NCBI RefSeq assembly: GCF_040105385.1
Contig: NZ_JBEDNQ010000010.1
Coordinates: 268,397-332,396 of the forward strand
Length of the DNA stretch: 64,000 bases
Reading direction: 5' to 3'
Source: Pseudonocardia nematodicida
GTDB lineage: Bacteria; Actinomycetota; Actinomycetes; Mycobacteriales; Pseudonocardiaceae
Positions 1-8,249 of the stretch are shown piece after piece (position 1 is the first letter of the stretch; the number at the start of each line of letters is the position of its first letter). The translations under genes and the position numbers were made by a program. The notes under the pieces are model-generated. The model had not been told where the DNA came from. It worked only from the letters and a program-made list of their open reading frames with translations, and ran no database searches.

Positions 1-491
1 TCGACGCCGTCGACGTGGGCGACGACCTCCTCGGCGATGAGCAGCGCCGCGTCGCGTACCCGCAGCGGATCGGTCCAGAAGTGCGGGTCCGGTGCTCCGC
101 CGCTCTCACCCGAGACGTAGGGGATCGGGTCGACGCGCTCTCCCACGGCCACCTCGGGGGTCCCCACGTCGGCCGCAGCTCGGACGTTGCGTCCGATCCC
201 CTCCTCGAGACCGAGTCCGTTGTGGATGATGAGGCCGGCGCGTTCCATCCGGGCCGCTTCCTGCGCGGAGATCCCGAACGAGTGCGGGTCGGCGTCCGGC
301 TTCATCAGCACCGTGATCTCGGCCTGGTCGCCGACCACGTTGCGGGTGACGTCACCGAGGATGTTGGTGGTGACGACGATTCCGTCGCGGTCCGCCGCGA
401 CGGCGCCGCAGCCGCTCGACAGCAGCGCGACGACCAGGAGCAGCAACGCCGGGACGCGGATCCGGCGCCCGGCCGGGCGGGTCCGGCTCAT
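1..491 (-). CDS. aztC: Zinc ABC transporter substrate-binding lipoprotein AztC (3' end outside window)
   Basis: This is the periplasmic-type metal-binding subunit (ZnuA/TroA cluster A-I fold) of a zinc ABC importer, presumably anchored to the outer face of the membrane. The visible 163 residues start with a basic, hydrophobic signal peptide and a lipobox LSSGC with Cys28. Family motifs follow: TNILGDVTRNVVG, a metal-ligand region PDADPHSF, the segment HNGLGLEEG, and DPHFWTDP with the second conserved His. The C-terminal lobe lies outside the window. The ATG at 491 overlaps the aztD stop (ATGA), so the two are translationally coupled. Identification as AztC rather than generic ZnuA rests on the adjacent aztD; the family call is firm. 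Confidence 0.85.
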   Translation of the reverse strand, partial: MSRTRPAGRRIRVPALLLLVVALLSSGCGAVAADRDGIVVTTNILGDVTRNVVGDQAEITVLMKPDADPHSFGISAQEAARMERAGLIIHNGLGLEEGIGRNVRAAADVGTPEVAVGERVDPIPYVSGESGGAPDPHFWTDPLRVRDAALLIAEEVVAHVDGV

Positions 492-1699
492 CGCCCGGTC
501 TCGATCATGAAGCTGGCCCGGCCGGGGACCTGCAGGGTCCGCGCGACCCGCAGGTCGTCGCCGTGGTCGATCTCGTGGATCGTGCCGCCGGAGGGGTCGT
601 TGACGTAGGCGCGTTCGGTGTCGAGCTCGATCGTCACCAGCCCCTCGGCCTCGGCCACGGCATCCGCGTCCAGCAGCGGCCGCTCCGCCTCGGTGCGCCC
701 GTCGGCCGGGTCGAGAGCGCGCAGGACCCCGTCCGGCCCCAGCGCGAGGAACGGCCCGTCCTCACCGACGGTGGTGACCGCCACGGTGGATCCGGTCGCG
801 ATCCGGGTCCACGTCCGCGCACCCAGGTCGAGCGACCAGGCCGCCTCGTCACCCGCCCGGGCGGCCAGGGTGGAGCTGCCGGGCCGTCCGGTGAACGACC
901 GTGCCCGCTCCCCCTCGGCGACCGGTTCCGGGTACGGGATCCGCAGTGCGCTGAACTCACCGTCCTTCTCGGTCACCAGCAGGGCACCGTCGGCGCAGCC
1001 GAACACCGCGCCGCGCCGGGTCAGGGCCGCGCCCTCCGGGGCGGGGCACGGCTCGGCGAGGGCGGCGACCTCGTCCCCTTCCCGGTCGCGCACCGAGACC
1101 CGGGCCGGGCCGGCCGCACCGGGCGAGGTGGTCGCGACGAGGACGCGCCCGGCCAGCGGCACGGCGGCGCCGGTGGCACCGGCCGTCCCGGCGCCGGGCG
1201 CGATCGCCCCGTCCTCCAGCGCGGCCCGGTCCAGCACCGAGATCGCGCCGGAGCCGGCGGACAGGACCGAGGCGCCGTCGTCACCGACCACCGCGAGCGG
1301 CGCCTCGCCGGGCAGCTCGCCGACCTCGCCGATCCCGGTGCGGTAGTAGTGCACGTGGTCGCCGTGGTCGACCGTCCAGGCGCCGCTGTCGACGATGCGG
1401 GTCACGCCGTCGACCCCGGCCACGTAGCCGAAGCGGCCGTCCCCGGCCATGCCGCGCGGTCCCGGCACGGACGCGACCTCGGTGGCCTCCTCGGTCAGCA
1501 GGTCCAGCACGGTCACCGCGCCGGAGCCGGCGTCGGCGACGACCAGCCTGGTCTGCGCCTCGGCGGTCTCCTCGGCGCCCTCGACGTAGCCGTGCGGAGC
1601 CCCTTCGCCGGGCGGCTCCGGATCGATGGCGCATCCCGAGGCGAGGGCGGCGACGAGTGCGAGTGGACAGAGGACGCGGCGCACAGGTGATGTGGGCAT
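488..1699 (-). CDS. aztD: Zinc metallochaperone AztD
   Basis: This is a 403-residue secreted protein with a lipobox-like LASGC (Cys23) followed by repeated beta-strand units typical of a propeller (RLVVADAGSGAVTVLDLL, GRFGYVAGVDGVTRIVDSG). AztD proteins carry zinc outside the membrane and hand it to AztC. The segments HGYVEGAEE near residue 36 and the His cluster WTVDHGDHVHYY near residue 110 fit a zinc-handling role. The gene starts inside the aztB stop (TGATG) and ends inside the aztC start, so aztB-aztD-aztC is one tightly coupled unit. An alternative is a generic secreted beta-propeller protein, but the neighbourhood makes AztD the better call. Confidence 0.82.
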   Translation of the reverse strand: MPTSPVRRVLCPLALVAALASGCAIDPEPPGEGAPHGYVEGAEETAEAQTRLVVADAGSGAVTVLDLLTEEATEVASVPGPRGMAGDGRFGYVAGVDGVTRIVDSGAWTVDHGDHVHYYRTGIGEVGELPGEAPLAVVGDDGASVLSAGSGAISVLDRAALEDGAIAPGAGTAGATGAAVPLAGRVLVATTSPGAAGPARVSVRDREGDEVAALAEPCPAPEGAALTRRGAVFGCADGALLVTEKDGEFSALRIPYPEPVAEGERARSFTGRPGSSTLAARAGDEAAWSLDLGARTWTRIATGSTVAVTTVGEDGPFLALGPDGVLRALDPADGRTEAERPLLDADAVAEAEGLVTIELDTERAYVNDPSGGTIHEIDHGDDLRVARTLQVPGRASFMIETGR

Positions 1700-2571
1700 C
1701 AGGAGGTGTGGTTCTCGACAATCTCCGCGGACCCGGCCACGGTCGGTGCCGGCCGCCGCCGGGAACGCAGCGCGGCGGCGAGGCAGGACAGGAAGAACAG
1801 ACCGACGGCGGTGGCGGCGACGGTGGCCCCGGCCGCGGTACCGGCGTGCCAGGACACGAGGAGCCCCGCGCCGTTGGCGACGATCCCGAGCAGCGCCGCG
1901 CCGGCCATCACGCCTGGGATCCGTCGGGCCCACAGCACCGCCGCCGCGGGCGGCGCGATGAGCAGGGCGAACACCAGTAGCGTGCCGACCACCCGAAAGG
2001 AGGCGACGATCGCGAGGGTGAGCAGCACGAGCAGGAGGCCGTGCGCGAGCCCGGGCTGCAGCCCCAGCGTGTGCGCCTTGCGTGGGTCGAAGGCCAGCGC
2101 GACGAAGGCCCGGTGACCGGCCGCACCGAGCAGCAGGGTCGCGACCACCGCCGCGGCGAGCTGCCACAACTCGCGGGTCCCGACCGCCAGGACGTCGCCG
2201 AACAGGAACCCGGTGAGATCCACCGCGAAGGACGCCGACGACGACACGACGATCACGCCGGCGGCCAGCATCCCGACGAACAGCAACCCGATCGCGGTGT
2301 CCTGTGACAGCTGCCGCGACCGGCCGAGCGCCGACACTCCGGCCGCCATCACCATCGCACTGGCCACCGCACCGACGACCAGGTCGACGCCGGCGAGCGC
2401 GGCGAGCGCGACCCCGGGAAGCAGCCCGTGTGACATCGCGTCGCCGAGGAAGGCCATCCCGCGCAGGACGACCCAGGTGCCGGCGACGGCGCAGACGATC
2501 GACACGAGAACCCCCGCGACGAACGCCCGCTGCACGAACCCGACGGCGAACGGCTCCAGTAACCACTCCAT
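1699..2571 (-). CDS. aztB: Zinc ABC transporter permease AztB
   Basis: This is a 290-residue ABC-3 family (ZnuB-like) integral membrane permease with about eight or nine hydrophobic segments. It has the family signature GTWVVLRGMAFLGDAMSHGLLPG near residues 35-60. The ATG at 2571 (MEWLLEP) is preferred over the longer reading frame because the upstream extension runs into the divergent promoter and the Zur-like box. The last codons end HTS and the stop overlaps the aztD start by one base. It works with the divergently transcribed ATPase at 2632-3333. Confidence 0.88.
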   Translation of the reverse strand: MEWLLEPFAVGFVQRAFVAGVLVSIVCAVAGTWVVLRGMAFLGDAMSHGLLPGVALAALAGVDLVVGAVASAMVMAAGVSALGRSRQLSQDTAIGLLFVGMLAAGVIVVSSSASFAVDLTGFLFGDVLAVGTRELWQLAAAVVATLLLGAAGHRAFVALAFDPRKAHTLGLQPGLAHGLLLVLLTLAIVASFRVVGTLLVFALLIAPPAAAVLWARRIPGVMAGAALLGIVANGAGLLVSWHAGTAAGATVAATAVGLFFLSCLAAALRSRRRPAPTVAGSAEIVENHTS

Positions 2572-2593
2572 GACGAGGCGGTACGCTAAGCAC

Positions 2594-2614
2594 AATGAGA
2601 ACGATTATCGATAT
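2594..2614. promoter_or_regulatory. Zur-like operator between aztB and aztA
   Basis: The intergenic gap is only 60 bp. It contains the AT-rich tract AATGAGAACGATTATCGATA, which resembles the actinobacterial Zur box built on TGAAAACGATTTTCA (12 of 15 core positions match by eye). It sits immediately upstream of the aztA ATG at 2632 and about 25 bases from the aztB ATG, so one bound dimer could repress both directions when zinc is plentiful. The sequence match is seen directly; zinc-dependent control is inferred. Confidence 0.7.
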
Positions 2615-2631
2615 CTTGTGACCGGGCCGAC

Positions 2632-3333
2632 ATGCAGCCCGTGGTGACCCTCGACGCCGTGACCGTCGGCTACCCCGTACGAGTCGTGCTGGAGTCGGTC
2701 GACGCGGCGCTACCGGCCGGGCGCACCACCGCGATCGTCGGACCCAACGGCAGCGGGAAGTCCACACTGCTCGACGCGATCGCCGGCGTCCGTCCGGTGC
2801 TGTCCGGTTCGGTGACCCGGTCGTGCCGGACGCGGCCCGCGTACGTCACCCAGCGCAGCGCGCTCCCCGACTCCCTGCCGCTGACGGTTCGGGCGGCGGT
2901 CGCGATGGGCCGGTGGGCGCATCGGGGACCGTGGTTGAGGCTCACGACACGTGACCGCGAGGTGGTGACCGACTGCCTGCGGCGACTGGAACTGACCGCA
3001 CTCGGAGACCGGTCCGTCGCCTCCCTGTCCGGAGGGCAGCGCCAGCGGATGTTGCTCGCTCAGGGGCTGGCGCAGCAGTCGGAGCTACTCCTGCTGGACG
3101 AACCCGAGACGGGGCTCGACGTCGGCGCGACAGAGTTGATCGAGCAGGCCCTCGACGAGGAACGACGGGCGGGCACGAGCGTCGTGCGGATCACCCACGA
3201 CAGGGCCGTCGCGTTGCGGAGCGATCACTGCCTCGTCCTCGGCCGCGGACTGCTGGTCGCAGCGGACGTTCCGGCGACGGCACTGCGCGCCGGCGCTCCG
3301 CCGGCCACGGACGCCTCAGGTCCCCCGAGTTGA
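2632..3333 (+). CDS. aztA: Zinc ABC transporter ATP-binding protein AztA
   Basis: This is a 233-residue ABC ATPase that drives the AztB permease. Walker A GPNGSGKST lies at residues 37-45, the Q-loop near YVTQRSALP, the signature LSGGQRQRM near residue 133, Walker B LLLLDEPETGLD near 151, and the switch His in RITHDR. It is divergent from aztB-aztD-aztC across a shared promoter region with a Zur-like box. The Zur box lies 18 bases upstream of the ATG and no strong ribosome binding site is visible, so translation may be from a very short leader. Confidence 0.86.
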   Translation: MQPVVTLDAVTVGYPVRVVLESVDAALPAGRTTAIVGPNGSGKSTLLDAIAGVRPVLSGSVTRSCRTRPAYVTQRSALPDSLPLTVRAAVAMGRWAHRGPWLRLTTRDREVVTDCLRRLELTALGDRSVASLSGGQRQRMLLAQGLAQQSELLLLDEPETGLDVGATELIEQALDEERRAGTSVVRITHDRAVALRSDHCLVLGRGLLVAADVPATALRAGAPPATDASGPPS

Positions 3334-3558
3334 GATGTGGGAGCCGCCGGAGACCGGGCACATCACCTGAGCCCATGGGGCCCGGACCGTTGCCGGCCGA
3401 GGTTCGCCGACCGGCCGGGACGAGCCAGGACGGGCTCGCCGCGCGCGCCGGCCGACAGCATCGCCGGACCGACACTCGGACTCGAAGAAGGTAACGGCTG
3501 CACTCTGTCTCGCCCCGGTTTTGATGGAGGGCAGCAACTCCAGCGAGGATGAGAATCG

Positions 3559-3873
3559 ATGGCTGCCCCACGGAAGTACCCCGACGAGCTGCGGGAACGA
3601 GCGATCCGCCTGGTCCGCGACATCAAGGCCGAGTCCGGAGCCAAAGGCGCGTGCCGGCGGGTCGGTGACCAGCTCGGGATCAACCCCAAAACGCTGCGCG
3701 GGTGGGTCAACCAGGCCGAGATCGATGACGGTGACCGACCGGGTGTGAGCACCGATCAGGCCGCGAGACTGGCCGAGCTCGAACGCGAGAATCGTGAGCT
3801 GCGGCGAGCCAACGCGATCCTGAAATCTGCGTCGGCTTTTTTCGCGGCGGAGCTCGACCGCCCACAGCGTTGA
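3559..3873 (+). CDS. IS3-family transposase OrfA
   Basis: This is a 104-residue helix-turn-helix protein of the IS3 OrfA type. The HTH region is YPDELRERAIRLVRDIKAES through GINPKTLRGWVNQ, followed by the leucine-zipper-like segment RLAELERENRELRRANAILKSASAFFAAELDRP. A run of six T residues at 3837-3842 lies just before the end in a position suited to -1 frameshifting into the OrfB frame, which is open from that point. It overlaps orfB by 4 bases. It binds the IS ends in intact elements; here its partner is broken. Confidence 0.85.
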   Translation: MAAPRKYPDELRERAIRLVRDIKAESGAKGACRRVGDQLGINPKTLRGWVNQAEIDDGDRPGVSTDQAARLAELERENRELRRANAILKSASAFFAAELDRPQR

Positions 3874-4787
3874 TCGTCAACTACATCGACGACCAGAAAT
3901 CCGAGTTCGGGGTCGAGCCGATCTGCGCCGTCCTCGCCGAGGCCGGCGTCAAGGTTGCCCCGAGCACCTACTACACATTCAAGACCAGGGCGCAGTCAGA
4001 GCGTGCGATGCGGGACGGGGTGGTGAGCGCGGAGATCGCGCGGGTGCATGCCGAGAATTTCGGGGTGTATGGGATTCGGAAGGTGTGGAAACAACTTGGC
4101 CGCGAGGGTGGAGTCGACGGCGCGCCGGTGGCTCGCTGTACGGTCGCTCGTCTGATGAAGACTGCTGGTCTGCGCGGGATCTCCCGGGTGCGAGTGCCTC
4201 GCACGACGGTCCGCGCCAGCGGACCGAACCTACGCCCGGACCTGGTCGAGCGGAACTTCACTGCGACGGCCCCGAACGAGCTGTGGGTAGCCGACATCAC
4301 CTATGTGAAGACGTATTCCGGGTGGGTGTATGCATCGTTCGTGCTCGATGTGTACTCGCGTCGAGTCGTGGGATGACAGTTGTCGACGAACCTCTACACC
4401 GATCTGGCGTTGGACGCGCTCAACATGGGCATCTGGACCCGCGAACGCGACGACCGTGACCTATCTGAACTTGTACATCATTCTGATCGCGGAGTGCAAT
4501 ACGGTGCGATCCGCTACACCGAGCGGCTCGGCGATGTCGACGCGGTTGTGTCAGCGGGCTCGGTCGGCGATTCCTACGATAATGCGATGGCCGAGGCGTT
4601 CAACTCGCTGTTCAAGGCCGAACTGGTTCGCAACAAGGGGCCCTGGACCGGGATCAACGACCTGGAGATCGCGGTCGCGGAGTACATCGACTGGTACAAC
4701 CACCGTCGTCTGCACGGCGAGATCGGCCTGATCCCACCGGTCGAGCACGAAGCCAATTACTACGCCCGGCAGCCCGCCGACGCGTGA
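3870..4787 (+). pseudogene. IS3-family transposase OrfB (DDE), one nonsense mutation
   Basis: The reading frame encodes an rve-type DDE integrase. The HTH_21-like segment is FGVYGIRKVWKQLGREG; the first Asp is in WVADITYV, the second in HHSDRGVQY, and the catalytic Glu in NAMAEAFNSLFKAEL; the C-terminus is YNHRRLHGEIGLIPPVEHE. At 4374-4376 the frame reads TGA where the family has Trp (VVG-W-QLSTNLY), consistent with a single TGG-to-TGA change. Reading resumes in the same frame without any indel. The stop lies between the first and second catalytic Asp, so both products would be inactive. The start is TTG or entry by frameshifting from orfA. Confidence 0.85.
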
Positions 4788-4820
4788 GAACCCAGCCTCC
4801 ACCGAACCCGGTACTTGACA

Positions 4821-5104
4821 TTCGAACCGCTCGTAGCCACCGTTTCGTGTGGTGTCACGGGCTTGTGAGCGCACCAAGGCGACGATCCAGTCGATTCGCT
4901 CGTTGTCGGCCCGCGGTCGCCCCTGCCTCCGCCGCCAGCCGATCGCTCCACCCAATGCCCCGAACTTCGGCGTGGATGGGTCGACCCACGCGCTGCACCG
5001 GGTCAACGCCGCGGTCCCGCGCAGCATCAAGAGCTATTTCGCGGTGGTGAACCATCTGCGCGTCCGCCTGTGCCGCTCGAGCGACCAAGGCCAGGTGGGG
5101 AAAA
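4821..5104. other. Intergenic stretch between IS element and exporter promoter
   Basis: About 280 bp without a recognisable gene. An open frame at 4849-5127 on the plus strand (ACERTKATIQSIRSL through HRVNAAVPRSIKSYFAVVNH) looks protein-like in places but matches no family I know and runs into the operator. It may be a fragment of a gene interrupted by the IS3 element. Confidence 0.35.
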
Positions 5105-5138
5105 CGCAAACTGTACTGACATGTTAGTATAGTTTGCG
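5105..5138. promoter_or_regulatory. 34-bp palindromic operator over the exporter promoter
   Basis: The site begins CGCAAACT and ends AGTTTGCG, with an axis inside the central CATG at 5120-5123. Almost every base pairs with its mirror; by eye 4 positions out of 34 are mismatched. A -10-like TAGTAT lies at 5125-5130, only 7 bases before the GTG start at 5138. It is most likely the binding site of the TetR protein encoded at 6708-7286. The overlap of operator, -10 element and start codon implies a leaderless transcript blocked by the repressor. Confidence 0.75.
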
Positions 5139-6676
5139 TGGAGAGCACGCCGCAGGACCGCAGCCAGTTGAGGAACATCGCGACCTCACCTCTGCGGTGG
5201 TGGCTACTGGTGACCGTGGGCGCCGGGCTGCTGCTGATCACGCTGGACAACTCCATCCTCTACACCGCCCTGCCGACGCTGACGGCGGATCTCGGAGCCT
5301 CGAGTTCGGCGGCGCTGTGGATCATCAACGCCTATCCCGTAGTGATGGCGGGACTGCTGCTCGGCGCGGGCACACTGGGCGACCGGGTCGGGCACCGCCG
5401 GATGTTCGTGGCAGGCCTGTGGATCTTCGGTGTGGCCTCGCTGGCCGCGGCGTTCGCGCCCACCGCTGAGGTCCTCATCGGTGCGCGGGCACTGCTCGCC
5501 GTGGGCGCGGCGTCGATGATGCCGGCCACACTCGCGTTGATCCGGCTGACGTTCGCCGACTCCCGGGAACGCAACATCGCGATCGCGATCTGGGGCAGCC
5601 TGTCCGTGGTGGGCGCGGCGTTCGGCCCGATCCTCGGCGGGCTGCTGCTCGAACGGTTCTGGTGGGGGTCGGTCTTCCTGATCAACGTCCCCGTGGTGGC
5701 ACTCGCGCTGGTGGCGACGGCGATCATCGCGCCGCCCAACGACCCGGATCCCTCCAAGAAGTGGGACCTCCTCTCCTCGCTGCAGGCGATGCTCGGACTG
5801 GTGGGCGCCGTGCTGTTCATCAAGGAGCTGGCGCACATCCCGCAGAACTGGGCGGTCGTGGCGGGGGCACTGGTGGCCTCGGCGGTCGGCTTCACCCTGT
5901 TCGTGCGCCGGCAGCGGCGTATGGACGAGCCACTGCTGGACTTCGGCGTCTTCCGCAACCGGGCGTTCTCCGGCGGAGTGCTGGCGGCGATCTTCGCGAT
6001 GTTCGCAATCGCGGGTGCGCAGCTGGTAACGACCCAGAGGTTCCAGCTCGTCGAGGGGTTCACTCCGCTAGAGGCTGGGATGCTGGTCGCGGCGGTCGCC
6101 CTGGGCGCACTGCCCTCGGGCCTCCTAGGAGCCGCGTTCCTGCACGTCCTGGGGCTGCGGTTCCTCATCGCGGGCGGTCTGGGCGCGGGGGCCCTGGGCC
6201 TGGCGCTCGCAGTCCTCTCCATCGGAGTCGAGAGCCTCGCCGTCCTCATCGTCGGCTTCATCGTGACCGGACTGGGTCTGGGAGGGGCGTTCTCGGTGGC
6301 CTCGGCCGCGATCATGGGCAACGCCCCACCGCGCAAGGCGGGCATGGCGGCATCGGTCGAGGAGGTGTCCTACGAGATCGGGTCGCTGTCGGCCGTCGCC
6401 CTACTTGGGAGCATGCTGACGTTCGTGTACGCCGCGTCGGTGCGGCTGCCCGCCGGAGCCCCCGAGGCTGCACGGGAGAGCATCGCCGACGCGCTCGGAG
6501 TGGCGGACGGCGACCCTGCGCTGATCGGTGCGGTCAACGCCGCCTTCGACACCGCCTACCTGGTCGCCATGATCGTGCTCGTCGTCATACTCGCGATCGG
6601 CGCCCTGGTCACCGGCCTGCTCCTGCGGGCATATGGTCGCCGCAGCGAGGCGATGGAGTACGCCGACAACCACTGA
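5138..6676 (+). CDS. MFS drug exporter, DHA2 (EmrB/QacA-like) family
   Basis: This is a 512-residue integral membrane transporter with about 14 hydrophobic segments, the size and topology of DHA2 proton antiporters. Motif A is GTLGDRVGHRRMF near residue 81. TM1 carries LDNSILYTALPTL, the region where this family has an acidic residue, and the motif-C-like segment is GAAFGPILGGLLLE. It likely exports toxic organic compounds. The GTG start lies at the edge of a 34-bp palindrome, and the TetR gene follows 31 bases downstream in the same direction, which fits a drug-inducible exporter-repressor pair. Confidence 0.85.
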   Translation: MESTPQDRSQLRNIATSPLRWWLLVTVGAGLLLITLDNSILYTALPTLTADLGASSSAALWIINAYPVVMAGLLLGAGTLGDRVGHRRMFVAGLWIFGVASLAAAFAPTAEVLIGARALLAVGAASMMPATLALIRLTFADSRERNIAIAIWGSLSVVGAAFGPILGGLLLERFWWGSVFLINVPVVALALVATAIIAPPNDPDPSKKWDLLSSLQAMLGLVGAVLFIKELAHIPQNWAVVAGALVASAVGFTLFVRRQRRMDEPLLDFGVFRNRAFSGGVLAAIFAMFAIAGAQLVTTQRFQLVEGFTPLEAGMLVAAVALGALPSGLLGAAFLHVLGLRFLIAGGLGAGALGLALAVLSIGVESLAVLIVGFIVTGLGLGGAFSVASAAIMGNAPPRKAGMAASVEEVSYEIGSLSAVALLGSMLTFVYAASVRLPAGAPEAARESIADALGVADGDPALIGAVNAAFDTAYLVAMIVLVVILAIGALVTGLLLRAYGRRSEAMEYADNH

Positions 6677-6707
6677 CCACCACCGATTGCATCGAGAGGA
6701 CCGCCCC

Positions 6708-7286
6708 GTGCGTGAGAGCAAGAAATCGGCGATCCTCGACGCGGCCGTCGAGGTGATCGAGACCGATGGCGTGACCGCGATCACCTTCGACTCGATCGCT
6801 GCCGCCACCGGTATCACCCGGGGCGGGATCCTCTACCACTTCCAGTCCCGAGACGAGCTGATCGCCTCCATCCACCATCACCTCGCACGACGATGGGAGC
6901 GACAGCTGGAGGCCGCCTGCGACAAGCCCGTCGACCAGACGACCGCCACCGAACGCCTCGTCGCCTACATCCGCACGGCCGCGGTCTCGGCCACGCGCTC
7001 CGAGCTCCAGATGATCCTCGACAGCCAGCACACCGAGCACCAGAGGACCTGGGACGACGTCATGGAACGGTGGACGGGCCGACGCCAGCCCGGGGCGATG
7101 GCGGCCGGCCGCACGGCCACCATCGCCCTCCTGGCCGCGGACGGTCTCTGGGTCAACGAGGTCCTCGGCACCCAATCGCTGTCCCGCGACGAGCGCCTGC
7201 GCACCGCGGAAGACATCATCACCCTGGTCCAGGGCGACTCGCTAGGCACTGAAGTATCGACCAAAGGAGAAGGCCACCCCGGGTGA
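6708..7286 (+). CDS. TetR-family transcriptional repressor
   Basis: This is a 192-residue TetR protein. The N-terminal HTH runs through AILDAAVEVIETDGVTAITF to GITRGGILYHFQSRDELI, the usual TetR_N layout, followed by an all-helical ligand-binding domain. The GTG at 6708 is chosen because GAGAGGA lies 8 bases upstream and earlier in-frame starts would sit inside the exporter gene. It follows the DHA2 exporter and probably represses it by binding the palindrome at 5105-5138. Its stop overlaps a GTG start of a broken downstream gene (GTGA). Confidence 0.86.
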   Translation: MRESKKSAILDAAVEVIETDGVTAITFDSIAAATGITRGGILYHFQSRDELIASIHHHLARRWERQLEAACDKPVDQTTATERLVAYIRTAAVSATRSELQMILDSQHTEHQRTWDDVMERWTGRRQPGAMAAGRTATIALLAADGLWVNEVLGTQSLSRDERLRTAEDIITLVQGDSLGTEVSTKGEGHPG

Positions 7287-7661
7287 GCGACGCGACGATC
7301 CTGGTCACCGGCGGTACCGGCAAGACGGGCGGGCGTGTCGCCCGGTTCCTAGGTGGCCGGGCCACGGTGTGCGAGCGGTGTCGTGCTCCGCCCACCTCTC
7401 GTTCGACTGGGACGACCGGAGCACGAGGGCGCCCGTGCTCGACGGCGTTCAGGCGATCTACGTGGTCGCCCCGCCCCGGGGGAACCCGACACCGCGGACA
7501 CGGTCCGGGCGTTCGCCGAGCACGCCGTGCGACACGGAGCCACCCGAGCGGTGATGGCCTCGATCCCGGACGACGGGGGTCGAGGGGTCTTGGAGTGCAC
7601 GGCACGTCGAGAGCCGACTGAGCGAGGCGGGACCTCTCGCCGGCACGCCGAGCCACCTTGA
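7283..7661 (+). pseudogene. NmrA-like NAD(P)-binding protein, decayed
   Basis: The frame opens with SDATILVTGGTGKTGGRVARFL, a Rossmann GxxGxxG motif of NmrA/SDR-extended proteins. The homologous reading then moves to a second frame (AHLSFDWDDRSTRAPVLDGV, then IYVVAPP) and to a third (DTVRAFAEHAVRHGATRAVM). At least two frameshifts are therefore present, and only about 125 of the usual 280 residues remain. The start overlaps the tetR stop, so it was once the third gene of the exporter operon. Confidence 0.7.
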
Positions 7662-8249
7662 TGCTGCCGTGTGTCCCCATCGGCAAAGGCGGTCGGGCCA
7701 TGCCGAGCACCTTATTGCTTGTCGAACCCAAGGGGTTCCGTTTGGTTCCCGTTGAAATCGACCACCGTGCGAAGCACAGCGTCACGATCACAAACCGTTG
7801 ACCTGCGACGACGTGGGGCGGGCCGGGTTCGAACCGGCAACCTGACGGGTCGTGAGTCGCATCGTCGCAGGTAGTGAGCGGCACGCAGCCAACGACAGCG
7901 GTGCAGCTACCGACCACAATCGGTCAACACTGGTGAGCGGACGGCAACACCGGTTGGCTTGCATAAGCGTTGGCATTCCCGTTGGCCGAGACCGTTGCCG
8001 AACGGGCCTCTACATCCTCAAGGCGCTGCCTCCGGCGGCGTCAGGGCGGCTGGTCCCGCCGGCCCGCCGTCCGAACCCTCCACCTCCGGCCCGGGCGCGG
8101 CCGTCGGTCCAGCTACCCGGCCCGCTGCTACCTAAGGACGCACCTGACCTGCTGCGGCGTCATGCCTTTGGGCTGGCGCCGTCAGTCGGGAGCACCCCGA
8201 TCGGCCGCCAGAACTACCGGTCGTGGAGCTAACCTAGGTGCTGTTGGTT
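7662..8249. other. Gene-poor stretch holding a tRNA-like fragment
   Basis: No coding region is supported here. Apart from the tRNA 3'-end fragment and its flanking inverted repeat near 7801-7872, I see only GC-rich sequence without protein-like reading frames. Confidence 0.5.
7801..7872 (-). other. tRNA 3'-half fragment inside an 11-bp inverted repeat (candidate att scar)
   Basis: On the minus strand the segment contains a perfect T arm (GCCGG-TTCGAAC-CCGGC) followed by CCGCCCCA, which looks like the 3' side of an acceptor stem plus discriminator base. The matching 5' acceptor strand GGGGCGG and a D arm are absent, so this is not a complete tRNA. The whole 72-nt unit is bounded by ACCTGCGACGA at 7801-7811 and its perfect complement at 7862-7872. 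tRNA 3' ends are favourite targets of site-specific integrases, so an attachment-site relic is the simplest reading. Confidence 0.45.

Larger units (their letters stand above)
3506..4820 (+). mobile_element. IS3-family insertion sequence, about 1315 bp, inactivated
   Basis: The boundaries come from imperfect terminal inverted repeats. The left end begins TGTCTCGCCCCGG and the right end, read on the minus strand, begins TGTCAAGTACCGGG; both run into TGGAGG, with about 17 of 25 positions matching. Inside are orfA and orfB in the -1 relative frame typical of IS3. Flanking triplets are ctc and ttc, so no clean target duplication is visible. The orfB frame is broken by one stop codon, so this copy cannot make its own transposase unless the stop is read through. 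Confidence 0.85.

Noticed and set aside
3506..4820. Target-site duplication of the IS3 element
   Set aside because: Flanking triplets ctc and ttc differ, so no duplication is claimed.
4849..5127. Possible small gene between the IS3 element and the exporter
   Set aside because: It overlaps the operator, has no ribosome site and matches no family; kept only as an intergenic note.
7801..7872. Complete tRNA gene on the minus strand
   Set aside because: T arm is perfect but no 5' acceptor strand or D arm can be found, so it was not called a tRNA.
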